The notes under the pieces are model-generated. The model made no database searches, was not told the origin of the DNA, and was given only the letters and a program-made list of their open reading frames with translations. The position numbers and the translations under genes are program-made. Source: Sphaerisporangium sp039871875 (GTDB lineage Bacteria; Actinomycetota; Actinomycetes; Streptosporangiales; Streptosporangiaceae). From it: 64,000 nt of DNA. Of the stretch, positions 60,912 through 64,000 are shown in pieces. Position 1 is the first letter of the stretch; each line of letters starts with the position of its first letter. The stretch spans positions 1 to 64,000 of the forward strand of contig NZ_JBDPMD010000032.1 in NCBI RefSeq assembly GCF_039871875.1, given 5' to 3'.

Positions 60912-61961
60912 TCAGTACGGGAGCGTGTACTTGGTGAAGTGCGGGGCCACGTACGGGTTCTTGAACTTGGGGAACGCCACGGTGCGGACGTCGCCGTCGG
61001 AGGTGAAGCGGTCCTCGGGGTGGGCTTTCAGCCAGTCGAGCCATGCGGTGGAGCAGAAGCGGGCGCAGTCGCCGACCTTGTCCATGGCGCGGATCCTCGG
61101 GATGCCCAGGGGGTCGAAGTCCTTGCTGAACGGGGACGCGGCGGGGGTGTAGCCGGCGAGGAAGACGCCGGAGTAGTCGTAGCGGACGCCGGAGGCCTGG
61201 CCTTGGCGGGCCCACTGCTTGGTGGTGGGCTGGTTGCCGTACGGGAGGGCGATGGTGGCGGGGGCGTCCTTGATGAGGTCGGTGATCAGTTTGTGGCCGG
61301 CGACGATCTGGCCCTCCACCTGGTCCTTGGCGCGGCCGCGCAGGTTGAGGTGGTCGCGGGTGTGGTTGCCGACGTCGAAGCCGTTGTCCTTGAGCCAGCC
61401 GAGGACCTGGGCCTGGGCGTCGTGGCCGAAGGTGCCGAACATGTCCTTGATGACGTAGAACGTACCGACGGGGCGGAAGCCGGGGTTCTTGCGGGCGACG
61501 TCCATCAGGATGCCGACGGCGGTGTCCGGCTTGGGCGCGCCTGAGCCGTCCAGGGTGAGCTGGGACGGTGAGGAGTCGTCGAAGGTGAGCACCACGGGGT
61601 GCTTGCCCGCGGGGATGGCGATGCGGCCGGTGGTGTACTCCCTGGCGGTGATCGGGACGTACCCCTCCTTGGCGAGCCGCTCCAGCTCGGCGCGGAACTG
61701 CGCCGGGCTGCGGTCGTCGCTGCCGGGGGCCGGTTTCGCGACGATGCGGTGGTACATCAGCACCGGGATCTGGCCGAGCTCGTTGGCCTTGACCTTGGCG
61801 GCCGTGGCGACGGCCGCCTTGCGTGCCTCCTGGGCCGGCACGGCCTTGGCGGGCCCGGCACCCGCGGCCGGTCGTGTGGCGACCTCGCCGCCCCCGCATC
61901 CGGCCAGTGCGATCACGCCGAGTGACAACGCCCCGATATGACGACCCCCGAAGCGGCCCAT
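60912..61961 (-). CDS. Polysaccharide deacetylase lipoprotein
   Basis: The 349-residue protein has a lipoprotein signal with lipobox IALAGC (Cys22), then a NodB-type deacetylase domain with PVLMYHRIV, the metal/catalytic LTFDDSSPSQ, GTFYVIKDMFGTFG, and GNHTRDHLNL. It should remove acetyl groups from a surface glycan or peptidoglycan. GGGGGG just before ATG supports the start. The region up to 62137 is divergent promoter-like, with no other gene. Confidence 0.9.
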   Translation of the reverse strand: MGRFGGRHIGALSLGVIALAGCGGGEVATRPAAGAGPAKAVPAQEARKAAVATAAKVKANELGQIPVLMYHRIVAKPAPGSDDRSPAQFRAELERLAKEGYVPITAREYTTGRIAIPAGKHPVVLTFDDSSPSQLTLDGSGAPKPDTAVGILMDVARKNPGFRPVGTFYVIKDMFGTFGHDAQAQVLGWLKDNGFDVGNHTRDHLNLRGRAKDQVEGQIVAGHKLITDLIKDAPATIALPYGNQPTTKQWARQGQASGVRYDYSGVFLAGYTPAASPFSKDFDPLGIPRIRAMDKVGDCARFCSTAWLDWLKAHPEDRFTSDGDVRTVAFPKFKNPYVAPHFTKYTLPY

Positions 61962-62137
61962 GGTCCCCCCAACACGACCGAGGAATGCGATACGTCACTC
62001 CTACCCGGCCGACCTGGGGGTTCCACCCGGAACGTGTCCTATGCAGACCAAGCACTCCCCCGGGTTTCGCATTCGCCGCCATTCCCACGAGATCCGTCGA
62101 GTGGGGATATGTCACCGAATACGGTCACACAGGGTGC

Positions 62138-63166
62138 TCAGCTGGTCGTGGTCTCCGTCGACCGGAACTTGATCCCGGTGAGGCGGCGCAGGATGTCCCA
62201 CCAGAACGGGGCGCCGAACAGCAGGGCGAAGAACGTGACGAGGAACCCGGGCCAGTGGCCGGGCGAGACGATGCGGTTCAGCCACTCGCCGCCGTTCCAG
62301 ATCCACCGCGGGTTGCCGTTGTCCGGGATGACCACCGACACCGGCGCGTTCCCCACGATCTTCACGAACGCCGGGCTGGCCAGGATCTCGGTCACGCAGG
62401 CGTACGGGTCGGACGGATGCTCCGGGCACTTGTCGCGCAGCCCCCGCACCGCCGCCGCTCCCCCGTCCGCGGTGGCCGCCACCTGGGCCCGCACCGCGTT
62501 GTCGCTGAGGATGGCCTTGCCGTACTCCAGGGAGTCCATGCTGAAGAACAGCGTCAGCGCCAGCCCGAGCGCCGCGATCACCCAGCGCACGTACTTGCGG
62601 TACAGCACGGTGAGGCGCTGCATCTCGCCGTCGAACCACTCCTCGACGCCCTCGCGGAACGCCTCGGCGTCCTCCTTGGCGGACTCCCAGACGCCCTTCA
62701 GCGGCCCGTACAGCGGGCTGCCGTCCTGCCGGAGTTTGTCCAGCATGGCCGGCACACCGCCCTCGGCGGCGATCATCTCCATCATCGCGACCGCGAAGCG
62801 GCCCGGCGGCACGAACGAGATGCTGGTACGCCCGGCGGTGTTGTGGTCGATCTCACGCAGCCGCTCGTACAGCCGCCCCGACCAGGTGGTGGCGGTGCTG
62901 CGCATCGGCGGGGGCATCGGGTCGAACTTCGGCCGGGCGTCCTTGCGGCCGAACGGCAGGCGGGCGAACACCTCCCTGACGGTGCTCGGGATCCAGGACC
63001 GCTTGCCCTCGGCGCCGTCGAGCATGTCCCGCAGGTAGGCCCACAGGAACTTGCTGCGGATGCCGAGGATCCGCACCAGCCCTTCGTTGATCCCGCTGAG
63101 GAGCAGCGAGAACAGCAGGAACGCGATGACCAGGCCGGTGGCGAGGTCGACGTAGACCGAGTTCAC
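62138..63166 (-). CDS. Membrane protein of unknown function
   Basis: The 342-residue protein has an N-terminal helix (LATGLVIAFLLFSLLLSGIN), a long soluble stretch, a second helix near residue 190 (WVIAALGLALTLFFSM), an external-type domain with two cysteines (KCPEHPSDPYACVTE) and a last helix (FLVTFFALLFGAPFWW). The cysteine pair may form a disulfide. I recognise no family. It lies between the deacetylase and a NUDIX gene. Confidence 0.75.
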   Translation of the reverse strand: MNSVYVDLATGLVIAFLLFSLLLSGINEGLVRILGIRSKFLWAYLRDMLDGAEGKRSWIPSTVREVFARLPFGRKDARPKFDPMPPPMRSTATTWSGRLYERLREIDHNTAGRTSISFVPPGRFAVAMMEMIAAEGGVPAMLDKLRQDGSPLYGPLKGVWESAKEDAEAFREGVEEWFDGEMQRLTVLYRKYVRWVIAALGLALTLFFSMDSLEYGKAILSDNAVRAQVAATADGGAAAVRGLRDKCPEHPSDPYACVTEILASPAFVKIVGNAPVSVVIPDNGNPRWIWNGGEWLNRIVSPGHWPGFLVTFFALLFGAPFWWDILRRLTGIKFRSTETTTS

Positions 63167-63261
63167 AAGCGATCACCCGTGACGGTAGGGGCATCAGGAG
63201 AGGGACCCTGCCACAGGGGACGAGGGTCACACAACAGACGTCGCCGGGCCCCGTTCGGTTG

Positions 63262-63759
63262 TCAGGTGACCGGCTCGGGGGCCGGGAGTGCCGCGTCGCG
63301 CCAGGCGAAGCCCTCGGGGACGACCACCGACGTCCAGGGCGGCATGGGCAGCGCGGCGGCCTCGTGCGGGTGGATCCAGCGCACCTCGGCGATCTCCACG
63401 CCGTCCGGCTCGGCGGGGCCGTCGTCCACGGTGCAGCCGTACACCGTGATGACGTACGCCACCTCGTCGCCGTTGAGGTAGGTGGTGCGGAACGACGGGC
63501 CGCCGTACGCGCCGATCAGCCCGCGCAGCCGCACGCCGAGGCCGAGCTCCTCACGCAGCTCGCGGACCAGCGCGTCGCCGGGCGCCTCGTCGGGCTCGAC
63601 GATGCCGCCCGGCGGGCACCACAGGTCGCCCATCTCGGTGTGGCGCGCGACGAGCATGCGGCCCTCGTCGTCGAACACGCACGCGGTGACCGAGGGCAGC
63701 ATGAGCAGGTCGCTGCCGACCCGGGCACGCAGACGGGCAAGGTACTCCGACAACGGCAC
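63262..63759 (-). CDS. NUDIX hydrolase
   Basis: The 165-residue protein carries a full NUDIX box, GGIVEPDEAPGDALVRELRE then ELG, preceded by DLWCPPGG. NUDIX enzymes cleave nucleoside diphosphates linked to other groups; the substrate is open. GTG at 63759 has GGGGGAG six bases upstream and fits the family length; longer upstream starts exist but the added sequence is low complexity. Confidence 0.88.
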   Translation of the reverse strand: MPLSEYLARLRARVGSDLLMLPSVTACVFDDEGRMLVARHTEMGDLWCPPGGIVEPDEAPGDALVRELREELGLGVRLRGLIGAYGGPSFRTTYLNGDEVAYVITVYGCTVDDGPAEPDGVEIAEVRWIHPHEAAALPMPPWTSVVVPEGFAWRDAALPAPEPVT

Positions 63760-64000
63760 GGCCGCTCCCCCGGGACGCCGGACAGGACGCATCAACGGTA
63801 ACCGCCCCGGCTCCTTCCGGGGAGCCCGGCGGCCGGACCCGGATCCGGCCGCCGGGGGCCCACCCCACAGGCCGCCCTCCGGCGGCCCGCCACGGCACCC
63901 GGCCACCCGCCCCTCCGGCGGAGCGGGGTCCAGGGCGGGACCCGTGGTCACGTGCTCCTCTGGAGGAGCCGGGGTCGAACAGCGGGGACGTCGTGGTCAT
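63760..64000. other. Window end, no gene recognised
   Basis: The stretch is GC-rich with repeated CCGGCGG-like words. A minus-strand TGA at 63997-63999 could be the stop of a gene entering from beyond the window. No supported start was found. Confidence 0.4.

Noticed and set aside
63760..63951. Longer NUDIX start at GTG 63951 with AGAGGAG nearby
   Set aside because: Spacing is only three bases and the added 64 residues are low complexity; GTG 63759 has a better site.

Overview
This 64 kb window is chromosomal DNA of a very GC-rich actinobacterium. GTG starts are frequent, third codon positions are mostly G or C, and several genes appear to be leaderless. The gene content and order (glk, ArsA-like ATPase, acyl-CoA synthetase, trpD, ctaE-qcrCAB, ctaCDF, erpA, nadA, a psp module, pepA, lpd-sucB, lipB-lipA, DUF4191, glnA) match, from memory, a conserved block of Streptomyces chromosomes. 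Details such as the kinase/beta-propeller protein and the psp module (pspA-pspAA-htpX-pspAB) fit a Streptosporangiales genus (Nonomuraea, Microbispora or a relative). That placement is inference. I saw no tRNA, rRNA, insertion sequence, prophage or CRISPR array, so this is core rather than accessory DNA.

Layout. 0.1-9 kb: endonuclease-like protein, ROK glucokinase, a tightly coupled minus-strand run (SRPBCC protein, ArsA-like ATPase, DUF5304-like protein), a phosphoesterase, a long-chain acyl-CoA synthetase, and a membrane P-loop ATPase that is frameshifted in this sequence. 9-15.2 kb: methyltransferase, PimB-like mannosyltransferase, a zinc metallopeptidase gene surrounded by tandem repeats, and two secreted NlpC/P60 cell-wall hydrolases. 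The first hydrolase has a long leader with a cyclic-di-AMP (ydaO) riboswitch, a Crp-type site and a probable CTG start. 15.4-20.6 kb: NYN nuclease, DEDD exonuclease/UvrC-like fusion, stand-alone Lrp/AsnC ligand domain, trpD and a small receiver-like protein. 20.8-29.5 kb: respiratory supercomplex genes ctaE-qcrC-qcrA-qcrB on plus and ctaC-ctaD-ctaF on minus, separated by an L,D-transpeptidase and strong terminators.

29.7-35.3 kb: cysteine desulfurase with TusA-like partner, PfkB kinase, ErpA and NadA (an Fe-S/sulfur neighbourhood), and a SIMPL protein. 35.3-43.5 kb: serine/threonine kinase plus membrane beta-propeller, broken into two frames, DUF2156 membrane protein, the PspA envelope-stress operon and a DUF3043 protein. 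43.5-49 kb: aldo-keto reductase, a small conserved protein, a repeat-rich reading frame coupled to cobU, cobS and leucyl aminopeptidase. 49-60.4 kb: lpd-sucB, epimerase, peptidase E, lipB, lipA, DUF4191, methyltransferase, RDD protein, glnA with a GlnR site, and a SnoaL-like protein. Lpd, SucB, LipB and LipA together make and use lipoate. 60.4-63.8 kb: a gene remnant, a small membrane protein, polysaccharide deacetylase lipoprotein, an orphan membrane protein and a NUDIX hydrolase.

Most unusual observations: tandem duplications that span the stop codons of three separate genes, the largest being nineteen in-phase 27-bp units arranged as 108-bp higher-order repeats; the riboswitch that abuts the Shine-Dalgarno of a CTG-initiated hydrolase gene; two apparent frameshifts in large membrane proteins; and a cluster of leaderless genes. 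No undescribed multi-gene system was convincingly found.
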